From: Diphasiastrum complanatum
Lineage: Eukaryota > Streptophyta > Lycopodiopsida > Lycopodiales > Lycopodiaceae
Assembly (NCBI GenBank): GCA_029204225.1
Contig: CM055096.1
Coordinates: forward strand, 2,178,348-2,237,116
Reading direction: 5' to 3'
DNA length: 58,769 nucleotides
Positions within the stretch are counted from its first letter, which is position 1, and each line of letters opens with the position of its first letter. The notes under the pieces were generated by a model. It had not been told where the DNA came from and ran no database searches. It saw nothing but the letters and a program-made list of their open reading frames with translations. The position numbers and the translations under genes were made by a program. This document shows positions 1-10,612 of the stretch, piece by piece.

Positions 1-619
1 ATGGGCACGGGCACATAGTATACACAATCAATAGTATACACAATCAAAATTGACCTGATTGTGTTTAAAATAATTACTTGAAATATTTTTGGGTATACTT
101 TTTTTTCATATTTATACTAATTTATGAAGCTGCCAGGTATTTAAACAATACCTAATTAAAACGTAAACATAGTTTTAATGAATTAATAAGGTAAATTAGT
201 TTCGGGGATAAATCTCTATAACGTGGCTCTAATGTGGCTCTGTCCGTGATAGGCGTGTGATTCTCTCCTGCATTCCTCATGCATTCATTGTTGTGGTGGT
301 GCGCGTGGATTCTCTCGTGCATTCCTCTTCATGCGTGCATTGTGCGGCGTGGATTTTTGCATGCATGCTTTTCTGTTCTCTGCCTACAATCGTCATGCAA
401 CAACTGTGTTTCGAAAGTGCAGTCTTTTGTAAGCCATCAGCACTGGCACATTGGCTCGCATTTTGTAAATACATCTGATATTTAGGTCCAAAGAAAAGGT
501 ATCAAATATTGGAATCAGTGATATTGAGCACAATATCGAGTTCTCACGGGTCGTACACATCAAGGCCATATTCAGATTTGTTGTTAGCAGGTTCTTGTTG
601 AGTTGTCTGTAAATAGATT
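1..619. other. No gene recognised (left edge)
   Basis: AT-rich intergenic sequence. Overlapping short open frames at 257-485 on both strands carry no domain or splice context and look like chance reading frames. Nothing else can be supported here. Confidence 0.6.
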
Positions 620-1623
620 GTGCATTTGGAAAAACTTGGAAGGTTTTGGCACCTGTTAAGTTTACAATATGGTGGGGTTCTCATCCGTACACCAAGAGGC
701 TTTATTGACTACAGTAAGGTCCAAATTCCAAATCATGTGAATCGTTTCTTACCTCAGGCACACTCCAAATCACATTACGATTCTCAGGTACGGCCTGTTG
801 TCAAGAGTGCAAAAAATCAAAGAAAAGTAGAGCGTAGGATAGACAAGATTCCAAGCAATAAAGTGGATGTGGAGTTGGGACCAAGCTTATGCGAATCCTC
901 TTTTTCCAATCTAAACCAATTCCTGGAGTTCACTACTCCTTCGGTATTACTTCAATATGTGCCAAAGGTACGCTCATGTATTAGTGGTTGACCGTTGCTT
1001 ATGTACTTATAATTTTGGTGCTTGCCAAGTTGCAGTCTGTAATTTTGAATCACTGAGTCGTTGTTTATCCAGTTTAACCTTGAAGCTATGTCACTCTGCT
1101 TGTTCCTTTTGACGTTAACAAGGCCGGTTTCATTTTTGTTGCTAACCTATGTCTCGGGATTCTTTTCTCCTTGATTAAGAACTTTTTTCACCTTTTGAAG
1201 AATCAGTTTACAAAATCTTAAAATATTTCAATGTCATGTTTGGCGTTTGAATATGATCTTTAGTGGTATCATGTAAAATATAAGTTCATGAGGGCTAATA
1301 TTCCTATGCATTCTTTGATTATCTTTTTGTACTGGAAATATTTTCTTCTTTCAACTTGTTGTCTTTTCAGGGTTAGACCTTTATGTGGGATCAATTCTCA
1401 ACAAGGTGGAAATAGTTGGAGGCAGAATCCACCCCATTTTTCACTTTGGGAGATCTTTGGGATTCATTTGATGAGTGAAGTGCCTATGGCGCAGGTGTGC
1501 CCCTGTTACATCCATGTCCTGTATAAGGGAATCGAAATAATTCCTGATGTGGATAGCCGGTCACTCCAGGTGTATATGGTTGTTGGTTATGCCTCGTCAT
1601 TCCGGGCCTGGCCTGTAAAGTAA
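620..1623 (+). pseudogene. DUF789-family gene fragment, disrupted
   Basis: DUF789 proteins are plant proteins of unknown function. An open stretch of about 116 codons ends with SNLNQFLEFTTPSVLLQYVPK-like sequence, closely resembling the family's N-terminal SNLxRFLExTTPxVxAQY block. It stops at a good splice donor (AAG|GTACGC, exon end 967). A plausible acceptor (TTTTCAG, 1361-1370) opens a second exon. From 1440 it reads FTLGDLWDSFDE, a TGA stop at 1476-1478, then SAYGAGVPL, which is the family's core DLWxSFxEWSAYGAGVPL block with the conserved Trp replaced by a stop. The frame of this block also does not match the upstream reading or exon 1 phase, so at least one indel is present. The rest of the ~300-400 aa family protein was not found downstream. 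I read it as a decayed gene or fragment; an assembly error is the alternative. Confidence 0.62.
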
Positions 1624-3213
1624 TTAATAATCATACGAGGGCCCAGACCTATAATTGGACATAGGAGCACATGCATAGTGAATGACTGCTTTAATGCAAG
1701 AATAGGAGGTTAATAGCTCAATATAGGTTGCATGGGGATCCTAGGGAGAATATTCTCTCTCTCATGAGGAGAATATATCCATTGGAAACTCGCCCATCCT
1801 CCTATTGGAAATTCAGTTTCTTGAGCCTGTTTCTCCTCCTCTCTCTTAGGTTCTTCACTATGGCTTGGGGGCTAGGTCCAGGAGGAAACTCCATGAGGGA
1901 GTTTATCATCCGTTTACTCTTCTTCTGAGAAATCCCAAGTTTTGAAAGTCTTACCGAAGCAGCTGATAGATCATTGCAAATGTCCTATGGAGACCAACTG
2001 CCACCTACAATGGATGATCAGCCAAACGAAGATCTAAGAAGCAGGCGAAGCAGCCATAACAAATAAACAGAAAGATCCAAGAAGCTGAGGAGGAAAGGAC
2101 AAAACTTAAGCAACAGATGAGTCAGATCAACCTTGATCAAAGAAACTCTCTGGAGCAATGATAGTTGAATCCTCTCTTATGAAGCCCAAAGAGATCCAAA
2201 AGTAATGGATCGAAAGAAAGTGCTGCAGAAAAGAAAAAGAAAGATGAAGACAATCGTGAACCTGCAAAATAAAGCGAATTCCTCACCCAGCAAGTGGTGT
2301 TCAAAGCTCGACATTGCAAGGGTCCAAGGCTGCAACTGTAGAACTATCAGTTCCTTCACCTTTTCACCAAGCCTTCATCATGTTCCCTTACCGTTATTAA
2401 ACCGTCCATCCAAATCTGTTCCTACCACCCAATTTTTGTTGATGAGTCCATCCCCTTGAGATTGATAAATCAAGTTTGTGTAACCTACAGATCAAAGGTT
2501 TTCCTTGAGACTGGAACTTCAACTGAGGGAAGAACCACGGAGACACCCAGAAGAAAATGGAGGATACAGACCTCCCAGGAGTTAGAATCTGCCAAGAAAC
2601 CGAAGATGAAACCGTCAATGGCAAATACAAGTGACAAACAAAGAGACACATGGAAAACACTCGAGCATGCAAGTTGTGAAGTTGTTGAGAGCTCTCCAAT
2701 TTAAGAATGTCAACCACTTATAGCAATAAGACATTCTGGTTAAACTGCAGCAATTCGTGAAAAACAGTTTTTGTGATAAAGACTGGCGACAATAAGCACT
2801 TGGTTTATGTAAGCGAACGAGGATCTACGCTTTTCCAAGTGACGATCGAAGATGCCAATGCAGAAGCGGAGCGACATTGTCCAATATAAGTTGCAATGGA
2901 TCCTGCAACACATTAGGGGTGAGATGATGTTGGCTGATTCTATCAAATCCCCAAGATACTCGGACAGAGCAACTGAAGAGCACCTCTCATCTTAGACCGA
3001 GGAGGTCTCTGAGAAGACGAGACTAATGAAGACTGAGAGCCGAGAGCCAAGAGCCGAGAAATACTAGCTAGGAAAGACATGCAAAAACTGTGTAAGCCTC
3101 ATGGTAAATCCCAGAAGATGGAATGACCATGTAGGAACTAGTATGTCTAGGCAAATGTAATAAATGCAACTAGACCCCTCTTAAAAAAAGTAGAGTGAGC
3201 CACCTTTTGATGG
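1624..3213. other. No confident gene; scattered open segments
   Basis: About 2050-2270 on the plus strand reads as Lys/Glu/Gln-rich, coiled-coil-like peptide in changing frames. 2456-2704 is a hydrophilic open frame. Neither matches a family I know and frames are short. This could be decayed host or TE coding sequence; no splice structure is convincing. Confidence 0.4.
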
Positions 3214-3890
3214 TCTTGAGTGATGCATTTATGATCTTGCCCTTCCCTCCTTTTGTGTGTGGTTGTGGACTGTAGAGTGGATTAGATTTGCTGCTTTTGT
3301 AGAGTGGATTAGCTTTCTTGCTTTCTTGTGGATTAATGTAGAAACCAGCATTCAGGTAAACTAAATAGGCTGGATCTGTGGTGTGATTCTTGCATATCTC
3401 TGTACAATCCAGTTCTTGATGTTCTTGAGATGTCCAAGAATCAATAGACTGGTTGGTTTCTTGATTCTTGGACTTCTAACATGTTGTAGTTTAGTTCTTG
3501 TTTCTTGTTTATCAGTTTATGCAAATGTAGCTCAGTTCAGTATAGTGTAGGCTCTGATTTCAATCCGTTTTTAGAGTAAGTAGCAGTAGAAACCACTGAA
3601 CGTTCATTGGTTTACATGCTGATATGTGAATGAGCGTTCTAGGCTTGCATCTATGTAGAATGTAAGTGCGTTCAAGAGTGACGTCCCTGAGTAGTCCTCT
3701 GACAGGCAGGACAAAAAAAATCTACTACAACGTCTACCTGTTTCCTTCTGTCTGGTTTGGCATCGTAAAATCAAGAAACCATCTAACGAATGCCTTTGAG
3801 CCTGGTAACAGGCAGAAACGGTTCTGAAGAAGAAGTAAGTAAAAAGTCCCTTAGTAAACAGATCCTCTGGAAAAGAGAATTTGTAAACAA
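3214..3890 (+). repeat. Direct repeat DR1, copy 1 (~660 bp)
   Basis: This stretch is repeated in direct orientation about 1.25 kb downstream (4469-5130). Shared landmarks in the same order are CTTGAGTGATGCATT, AGAGTGGATTAGATTT, CATTCAGGTAAACTAAATAG, GATGTCCAAGAATCAA and GGTTTCTTGATTCTTGG. Identity is high by eye at the start and decays towards the end. It could be a long terminal repeat of a small element or a segmental tandem duplication; the ~580 bp spacer contains no recognised coding sequence. No TG/CA ends or primer site could be fixed. Confidence 0.75.
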
Positions 3891-4468
3891 TGTAATTAGT
3901 GTACAGTTTATTTGGTTTACTATATATGGTTGTGATCGGAACGTGACCCGTTAGGATATATTGATCAGGCACTGATCCCGTAGACGGCTACTTGGGTTAG
4001 CCGGATAGCCACGTATAGGAAGAATTAGCCTGTACAGAATTATTTACAGTACTTGCTATACTTGGGGGCATGTCCCAAGTTTGTCTGTCGAATTTGGCCA
4101 TATTGGGCCTGACCTTAGTTTGACAGGTAGTAGGCCAATTTTAGGACACCTGCATTTTCATGCAGTTTGTGAATACTCTATATGTACAGTGTTTCTTTGT
4201 AATCTAATCACTTTTGTTGTGCCATCTTTGAGAGCTTGTGAGGAGTGGCTATGGTGATTGTGTGATGTGATATGCATACTGCACTAGATCCTAACAGAAT
4301 TTCAACTGAAATGCCACTAGGATGCCACCTAAGGAGCTCTCTTGCTTATTTAAGAGACTCCCTCTTTGTGAATAGGAGCTTTTTGTGTATTGTATCAACT
4401 CCATGCTGAAATGAGAAGAGCCTCCACGAGTTAGGTGCATCCATTGAGCTCCTTGATCATGCTTGTTT
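3891..4468. other. Spacer between the DR1 copies
   Basis: Non-coding by eye. If DR1 copies are LTRs this would be the whole internal region of a very short (TRIM-like) element, but I see no primer-binding site next to copy 1 and no polypurine tract before copy 2. Confidence 0.4.
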
Positions 4469-5130
4469 CTTGAGTGATGCATTCATGATCTTGCCCTTCC
4501 ATCCTTTGTGTGTGATTGTGGTTAGTAGAGTGGATTAGATTTCATGCTTTCCTATAGTGGATTAGTTTTCATTTCTTGTTTGTGGATTAATGTAGGAATC
4601 AACATTCAGGTAAACTAAATAGGCTGGGTTTGTGGCGTAGTTCTTGCATATCTTCTTACAACCATGTTCTTGATGGTCTGAGATGTCCAAGAATCAAAAG
4701 ACTGGTTGGTTTCTTGATTCTTGGATGTCTAAAATATTGTAGATTAGTTTCTTGATTCAATTTTGTGGATTTATGCAAGTTTAGTAGCATTTAGGATCTG
4801 ATTCAGTTCATTTTGCAGCAAAGTAGAAGTAGATTTCATGGTTGTTCACTTGGACTGCATGCTGATCATTTGGTTGAACGTTTTGGTTACATGATGGTTT
4901 GATTGCATGTGACACGGTTCAAGAGAGACAGATCTGAGTTGTCCTCTAATAGGCAGGACAAAATACTACAATGATAACCAGTCTTCTCTGCCTGAGCTTT
5001 GGCTCTGAAATAAGAAGATAGTCTAAACAAGTGCCCACAGTTTCTGCTTACAGGTAGAGTACAAACTCAACCTGTAGCAAGAAGAGGTAAGTAGAAAACG
5101 AGTAAACAGATATTCCCAAACAGAGAATCT
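4469..5130 (+). repeat. Direct repeat DR1, copy 2 (~660 bp)
   Basis: Second copy of the repeat at 3214-3890, same orientation, with scattered substitutions and small indels. It starts at CTTGAGTGATGCATTC and loses similarity after about 5130 (AACAGAGAATCTGT versus AAAGAGAATTTGT in copy 1). Confidence 0.75.
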
Positions 5131-5329
5131 GTCAACATTTGACCTGTTGTCGCTTGCACCACTCACATTCTGAAACACTACATCCTACAACACTACCTTT
5201 GATCGGATCCATACAAGCAATATAAAACATTCCCAGATCCGTTCATAGCTCAGAACGACCTGCACCCACCCTCCACACGTCCTACATACATCCTCAGCTT
5301 CTTCGACATCCTCCTCTACCCACAGTTTA

Positions 5330-5970
5330 CCCATCATCTCCACCTCCCTCCGTCACCATCTCAGCCGACTCCTCTTTCTATCCCAACTCAGCCGAGCGCC
5401 TTCTCTCACATCTCAGCCACGCACCTTCTCTCCCATCTCAGCCGAGCCTCTCTTTCTTGCCATCTCGACCGACGCTGGCACTTACAACAAAAGGAAAAAG
5501 AAATTTTCAATCTCAACCGAAGCCCTTCATCAGATCTCAACCGAACCCTTCATCAGATCTCAAACGAAGCCCTTCATCAGATCTCAACCAAAGCCCTTCA
5601 TCAGATCTCAACCGAAGCCCTTCATCAAATCTCAACCGAAGCCCTTCAATTAGATCTCGACCGGCATCTCGACCGAAGGCTTCCATTGGCATCTCAATCG
5701 AAGGCTTCCGTTGGCATCTCGACCGAAGACTTTGTGACAGATCTTGACCATAGGCTTAGCGTCAAATCTCGACCAGAGGCTTCTAGTCAGATCTCAACCG
5801 GAGCTTTCCACTCAGATCTCAACCGGAGCATTCCAGTCAGATCTCGACCGAAGGATGCGATCAAATCTCGACCGAGACAATTAGGTCAATTCTTGACCGG
5901 ATCAATTAACTCACATCTCAACCGGACCGGATCAAGACCAAACCACATAACTTTCAAACGAGACCTTTGA
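5330..5970 (+). repeat. Degenerate ~24-bp minisatellite
   Basis: A run of imperfect units built around ATCTCAACCGAAGCCCTTC. Units are most regular between about 5520 and 5650 (period 24 bp), grading on the left into AGCCGAGC-CTTCTC variants and on the right into CGACCGAAGGCTTCC variants. Because 24 is divisible by three, two frames stay open and give Ser/Pro/Arg-rich repeats, but this is a consequence of the array, not evidence of a protein. A short echo (TATCTCAACCGACGAC twice) occurs at 32480-32520. Confidence 0.8.
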
Positions 5971-6600
5971 TTGCCATTTCGATCGAATCACCAGGCTTCC
6001 CAGAGCCTTAGTCTAGAAAAAAAAAAAACATGAACACCAAAAAAAAAATTCAAAAATAAAACTTATACCAATACAAAGCCCTTTTCATGCTGAGTCTCCT
6101 CCTTACCTTCCCTGTTAGCCAAAAAAAAAAAAATCAAAAATCCCTATAAAAAAAATCAAAAAATCTTAAAAAATACAAAAAACACCAAACAAACCATGCC
6201 CAACACAAAAAAGACACAACAGTACCCAAGGGACCAGCATACAGATCCTGAAATCCCAAAAGATTATCCATACGAGGTAAGGTCCTCTACAACTGAACAA
6301 ATCAGATGTCATAGGTTCTACCGAATGCGGTCCCAACTCCACGAGCCATCCACAAACCCATTCACAGAACAAGAGCCTAACACCATTTCCCCCCCTCTTT
6401 GTCTGCGGCGGCTTGTATTCGACTGGCTATGTTCTTTTTCAGTACTACTTATAGTTGATTTCTGTTTGCTACCCTGCGTGGTAAGCTAGTTTGGCTGCCC
6501 TTTGGGCTTGGAACATTATTGTTGGACTCTGTCTGTTTTCAGCCATGGATGTCGTGTTCTGTACTTGTATATTTGTGAGTATATGCTAGTGCAATAAAGC
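5971..6600. other. A-rich non-coding stretch; possible retroelement 3' end
   Basis: Several poly-A tracts (6017-6190) are followed by pyrimidine-rich sequence and an AATAAAGC signal at about 6593-6600. It is directly followed by TA and GA simple repeats. This resembles the 3' tail of a plant LINE transcript, but no ORF2 is visible upstream, so the identity is only a suggestion. Confidence 0.3.
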
Positions 6601-6673
6601 TTTATATATATATATATGTATGCGAGCTAAGCTCGTAAATTTTCAACTTTGCGCTCTTTTTCACAAGGCGGTA

Positions 6674-6675
<2 letters not shown>

Positions 6676-6768
<93 letters not shown>

Positions 6769-6769
6769 A
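6676..6769. repeat. (GA)n microsatellite
   Basis: About 90 bp of nearly pure GA repeat with one AA interruption near 6755. A short TA repeat precedes it at 6602-6617. The open frame across it on the minus strand is a low-complexity artefact. Confidence 0.97.
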
Positions 6770-6916
6770 TTGAATTGAATTTTTATTACTAGCCACTAGG
6801 CCAAACATGCCTATCGGGCTTCATAACGCATACATAAAAACAAAGGCATTTCCAGGCACGAGCAAACCACTTGGGCTCATGTCCTCAAAGCTGCTATCCT
6901 TCAGTAATGGATTTTT

Positions 6917-6966
6917 GGTGACTATTCTGCCCATTTCTGAACAGATTAAAAAGCAGAATAGTCACC
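6917..6966. repeat. Perfect 14-bp hairpin
   Basis: GGTGACTATTCTGC at 6917-6930 is followed 22 bases later by its exact reverse complement at 6953-6966. The core ATTCTGC/GCAGAAT recurs in the larger foldback at 7126-7233, so the two hairpins are probably parts of one repeat family. Confidence 0.85.
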
Positions 6967-6985
6967 TGTTTTTTTAAAAAAAAAA

Positions 6986-7105
6986 TTTAGTGCAGATTAT
7001 GCCTGCCATCTGCCACGTGGCAGCATTGGATTGGTCTCAAATTGTTTTAGTGCTGATTCTGCTTGCACCTGCCACGTGGCAGCTAAGGATTGGTTTAAAA
7101 AGGGT
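6986..7105 (+). repeat. 60-bp tandem duplication carrying G-box palindromes
   Basis: Two units (6986-7045, 7046-7105) each begin TTTAGTGC, contain the palindrome GCCACGTGGC (a CACGTG G-box core) and continue GGATTGGT. Divergence between units is moderate. The position between two hairpins suggests it belongs to the same repeat. Confidence 0.7.
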
Positions 7106-7125
7106 CCAAAAATCCATTACGCAAT

Positions 7126-7233
7126 GGAAGGGGCCGGGCAGAGGCCATTCTGCCTGGTTCGGATCTATGGGCCTCGCCTAAAAAAATTCTCGAAATCCTT
7201 ACCGGGCAGAATGGCCTCTGCCCGGCTCCTTCC
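7126..7233. repeat. Long near-perfect foldback (29-bp stem)
   Basis: The arm 7126-7154 pairs with 7205-7233 over 29 positions with a single exception that would be a G-U wobble in RNA. The loop is about 50 bases. Weaker pairing extends outward (7117-7125 with 7234-7243). The structure has the size and near-complete pairing of a young inverted repeat or a plant pri-miRNA-like stem. It lies just beyond the 3' end of the LINE ORF1 remnant. No gene was recognised; a MITE fragment is equally possible. Confidence 0.8.
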
Positions 7234-7297
7234 ATAATACGTTACAAAGATGCTACCACTAGTCTACTATTGTAAAATGTAAGTATGAAATGAAATC

Positions 7298-8088
7298 TTA
7301 GTTAGGGTTTACGAAGATCAGGCGCCCATCTCTAAAGAGAGCCTTCTGACCCCTTGCTTTTGCTTCCTCCATGATCCTCTTACGCTCGGTCCACTGCAGA
7401 AGCGTCAAGTCTTTGTCCATGAACACTTCCGACACCCTCGTCCACGGAGCCCAAAGTTGACAATCCCATGGATCTTTGAATCTCATGAAGGTCACATTTG
7501 GCCGATATTTACTCTTCTAGGCCGATGTGATGACTGCTTCTCCCATAAAGAAAGTAGAAGAGATGAAAGAGTTGGCTTTGGCCAATAAATTGTCATCACT
7601 GAAAGCCGCTCCTCAAATGCTTTCCTTTGAGGCCTTAGACACCCGTTTCTCATGTTCCTCCATGGTTTTTGAAACCACTTGTTGTGCATCCATTTGTTTG
7701 ACGACTTCTGCCCATGTGTTAGTTGATGTTTGGAGCTGCTCCTCGAGGTTTCCTGCAAAGAATCCTCTTCTTTGGGCTGGTAGCATGCCTTCTCTTCCTG
7801 CTGTGTGGTAATCCTGTCGTTTAAACCCTGTATTTCCAAGCGCATTTGCAAGATTGTATCCTCGAGCATAGGAACCTTCCCTCTGAGGTAGTGAACCTTG
7901 ACTTTCAGTTCCTTGAGCTCTGCTAGTATTGTCAGTATGTCTGGTGGTTTGCTCTCTTGAGTCATCACGTCCGGATTGAGCAGGTTCAAAACAGGGGTAG
8001 AACACCGTGATAGCAGTCCGTTTGCTGGGGGAGAGTTGTGTTTTTTATGGCGGCACCGTGAGCAACAGCGATGGAAGCGCAAGATCAC
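7298..8088 (-). pseudogene. LINE ORF1-like remnant
   Basis: ORF1p of L1-type LINEs is a nucleic-acid-binding chaperone. The minus-strand translation, in changing frames, shows the expected order: a Leu/Glu/Lys-rich coiled coil (about 7850-7960), a TWAEVVKQ segment (about 7690), a MEEHEKRVSKASKE linker typical of the entry to the RRM-like domain, then RPNVTFMRF and a C-terminal block with DLTLLQWTERKRIMEEAKARG and FRDGRLIF just before the stop at 7298. That last block matches the usual ORF1p C-terminal pattern (D-L-T then R..L..ARxxG then a RDGxLI strand). At least two frameshifts separate these blocks, and no ORF2 follows, so it is a fragment. Confidence rests on motif order only. Confidence 0.5.
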
Positions 8089-8106
8089 AAGGGTTCGATC
8101 AGCATC

Positions 8107-8440
8107 AGACGCACGAGAGAGAGAGAGAGAGAGAGAGATAGAGAGATCTCACTTTCATTCATCACACTAGTAAGCTACATAGCATACTGTGTTTGCGTTC
8201 AGTTATGACCAAGCAAACAAATCTGACCGTGCTTGCCATTATTTGACCGCACCTTTCTAAATGCTTTAATTTGGCCATCATTTGACCACACTTGACTAAA
8301 TGCTTAAACTTGACCATTTATATATTGCTGTAATTTGTCCATTATATATATGATTTAATTTGTCTATTTATATATATGCTTTAGTTCGGCCATTTGTATA
8401 TGGCCATTTATATATATTATGTTATTTTGCATCTGTGCAA
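8107..8440. repeat. (GA)n tract and AT-rich TTTGACCAT/TATATAT repeats
   Basis: A short GA run lies at 8107-8147. From 8225 to 8440 the sequence cycles through degenerate copies of TTTGACCATTTATATAT (variants with GGCCATTT, GTCCATTA). No coding signal. Confidence 0.6.
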
Positions 8441-9320
8441 GATACAACATGTGGGTCTTTGACGAAGGAGGAGGAGGAGGAGAGTTTCAAAAGATTTGTG
8501 TTTAAGTGATCTATTGCTCACATATGCAATCAGGGCTATGGATACGAAGCATTCTCGTATTGGAAACGCGCAAAGGTTTCAAGACAATCAAGAGCAAAAC
8601 GAGAGAAAGCACAACGAAACAATTGAAAGATAGAACTGATTTGAACAACTACTTGAAAGGAGGAGCAATCAGTTGCAAATCTTGAGTTCGGAGGTGGAGG
8701 CCTTTCGTCAAGAGGTGGAAGTGGCCTACCATAGGATGAAAAGACATAGGAAAATAGATTACGTTCTCACACTCCACCACCTATTTCTCTGCCACTTAGG
8801 TCTCAAAGAGAATCAGAGTAAGACAAGGAGAACGAGAATGCTCTTGAGAACTAGAAACAAACTGGAACATCCATTAGAGTGATGTTGGATTGCCATGAAA
8901 TAGTAAATTAAGTTGCTTCTGTATTAGCTTTCTTTGAGCTTCAATAGACCATGCCATTATGCTCTTTTATTTCTCACAATGTCCAAATAATTACGTGTTT
9001 GGTTGTAAATAACTATGTGTTTGGTGCCAAATAATCATTAGTTGTGTTGATAGAGAAATCTACTTTTTAAAATAAACGAATTTATTAATAATCAGCAATG
9101 GACATCCACCACAGTGCATCCATTGCAAGGTTTTGTGATTATTACAAGAAATATGATCATTTAGAATAAGGCGTAGAGTCACGGATAGATACATACACTT
9201 TTAAAAACCAACAAATTTATTACTAATCAACAGTCCACCTCAACACATCCATAAGCTATTCAAAAATTTAAAGTGTAGTGGACATCCATCACAACACATT
9301 CATTGCAACTACATATTCTA
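8441..9320. other. No gene recognised; short duplication
   Basis: 8673-8882 is an open, charged frame without recognisable motifs. Between 9070 and 9310 two related blocks (AATTTATTA-TAATCA, GGACATCCA-CA-A-CACATCCATTGCAA) occur in direct orientation about 190 bp apart. This lies beyond the 3' end of the minus-strand accessory ORF at 9321, where an LTR would be expected, but no LTR ends could be defined. Confidence 0.4.
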
Positions 9321-10612
9321 CTATTTGGGCCTGTATCTTGCCTCTGAGTGTCGGCTCATGTGGTATCCTGGGGCCTCTGATCTTGTGCACTCAAGTCGTG
9401 GTCTTTGGACTGCTTGCTTTATCTCGGCCTGTGCAGCATCAAAGATAGGTGGCACTGGAATTGCCACCGGGGTTGGTTGGGGTTTCATGAACTTCTGGCA
9501 GGCGTTGAGGGCTTGCTTGGCCTGGGCCAACTCCTGATTGGCACTTGCTCTGTCTTTGTCGAATTCGATCTGGTAGCTATTCAAGGTCTGGCTGTAAACC
9601 TGCACCTGATGTCGGAATAGGTTCATTTCAGCCTGAGAGAGCGGCCTAGTATCAAGTTTCGATTGAGCTAGCCAGACAATCTTTTCATTCTGCAACGCTT
9701 GTGAATCTTTTCCGTCTCATAGATCTGAAGTTGCGCCTGGAGGGGGGCGAGTTGTTGTGAAGCTTCTGTTTGAAGCTCTTGGACCTTTGCTGAAGCATCT
9801 GTGACTGCTTTGAAGAGGCTCTGGATATACTGATTTAGGCCATTTTCTTTTTGTTGCAGCTTTAGGATCTCCTTTTGTCCATCCAGCTCATGTTGCTGAG
9901 CGATCATCAATTCTTGTTGTAGCTTTGTAATATCGGCTCGTAGTTGGGTGTTGTTTGTTGTCAACTGCAGTACTCTGCTGTCCAGTGATGTCTTGGCCGC
10001 TACCGCATCTTGGATGAAGGTTACCAAAGCGTGGTAGGCCATTGTGAGATCCGTGGGAGCAACCGGTAGCATGGCACTTGCTAGGGCTATTGTTGTTGTC
10101 ACCTGACTGGTTTGCATGCCAGTGTCGTCATCTTCGATCAGGTTCTCTGGCGGTGCCATACCCTCTAGTGCGGTAGGATCAACACGCTGCGGTGAGGAGT
10201 CGAATTTCGTCTATATAAATGCGTCATCGGGCAATGGTGTGTCACCCTCGGTGGCCTTCACAAGAGATATGGGGGATGTGAGAGGAGTAGCAAAAGTGGA
10301 AACATGTGTAAGGGTCGATTGTCCAAAAGAAAGAATGAGATGAACAAAAGGGAACTGGAGGGTGGTGGGAAGGATGGATGGAGATGTGAGAGGTGAAGAA
10401 ACTTGGTGAGGAGGTGAAAGATGGAGGAGGTTCATCCACGACAGGGTGTTAGGAGAGAGCTGAGAGTCGAGAGAGTTGATCTGAAGGAGGGGTGTAGAAG
10501 TAGAAGCAGGGGGTATTGTTGGAGGGTTTGCGGATCCCAAGGCAATCCTAACCCTAGTTAATAAGTGAGAGGGATTTGGCACCTGCATGTGTAAGTCCAA
10601 CCCAATGATCAC
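9321..10612 (-). pseudogene. Retroelement accessory coiled-coil ORF (minus copy), truncated
   Basis: Minus-strand frames running right to left encode a Pro/Ser/Thr-rich linker (10612-10211), an acidic MAPPENLIEDDD start-like segment at 10159, a long Gln/Leu-rich coiled coil (to about 9670), then after a frameshift a segment with PLSQAEMNLFRHQVQVY and ELAQAKQALNACQKF and a Pro-rich tail. The same order and clearly related blocks occur in the plus-strand accessory ORF at 18990-20196 (PVTPTEIAYLFKKVDTY; ELAKAKETINAYEKA). Two homologous reading frames on opposite strands argue for a real protein family. The N-terminal globular domain of the family is missing here because the LTR of element A begins at about 10566, cutting the gene. 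Frameshifts near 9690 and 10200 mark it as decayed. Confidence 0.6.

Noticed and set aside
257-485. Overlapping open frames on both strands near the left edge
   Set aside because: Three overlapping frames of similar length in both orientations, Cys/His-rich by chance from GCATGC-type sequence; no motif.
5457-5970. Ser/Pro/Arg repeat protein across the minisatellite
   Set aside because: The 24-bp period keeps frames open automatically; no flanking coding sequence or conserved start.
6602-6808. Minus-strand open frame of Leu-Ser repeats
   Set aside because: Produced by the (GA)n tract; no biological coding signal.
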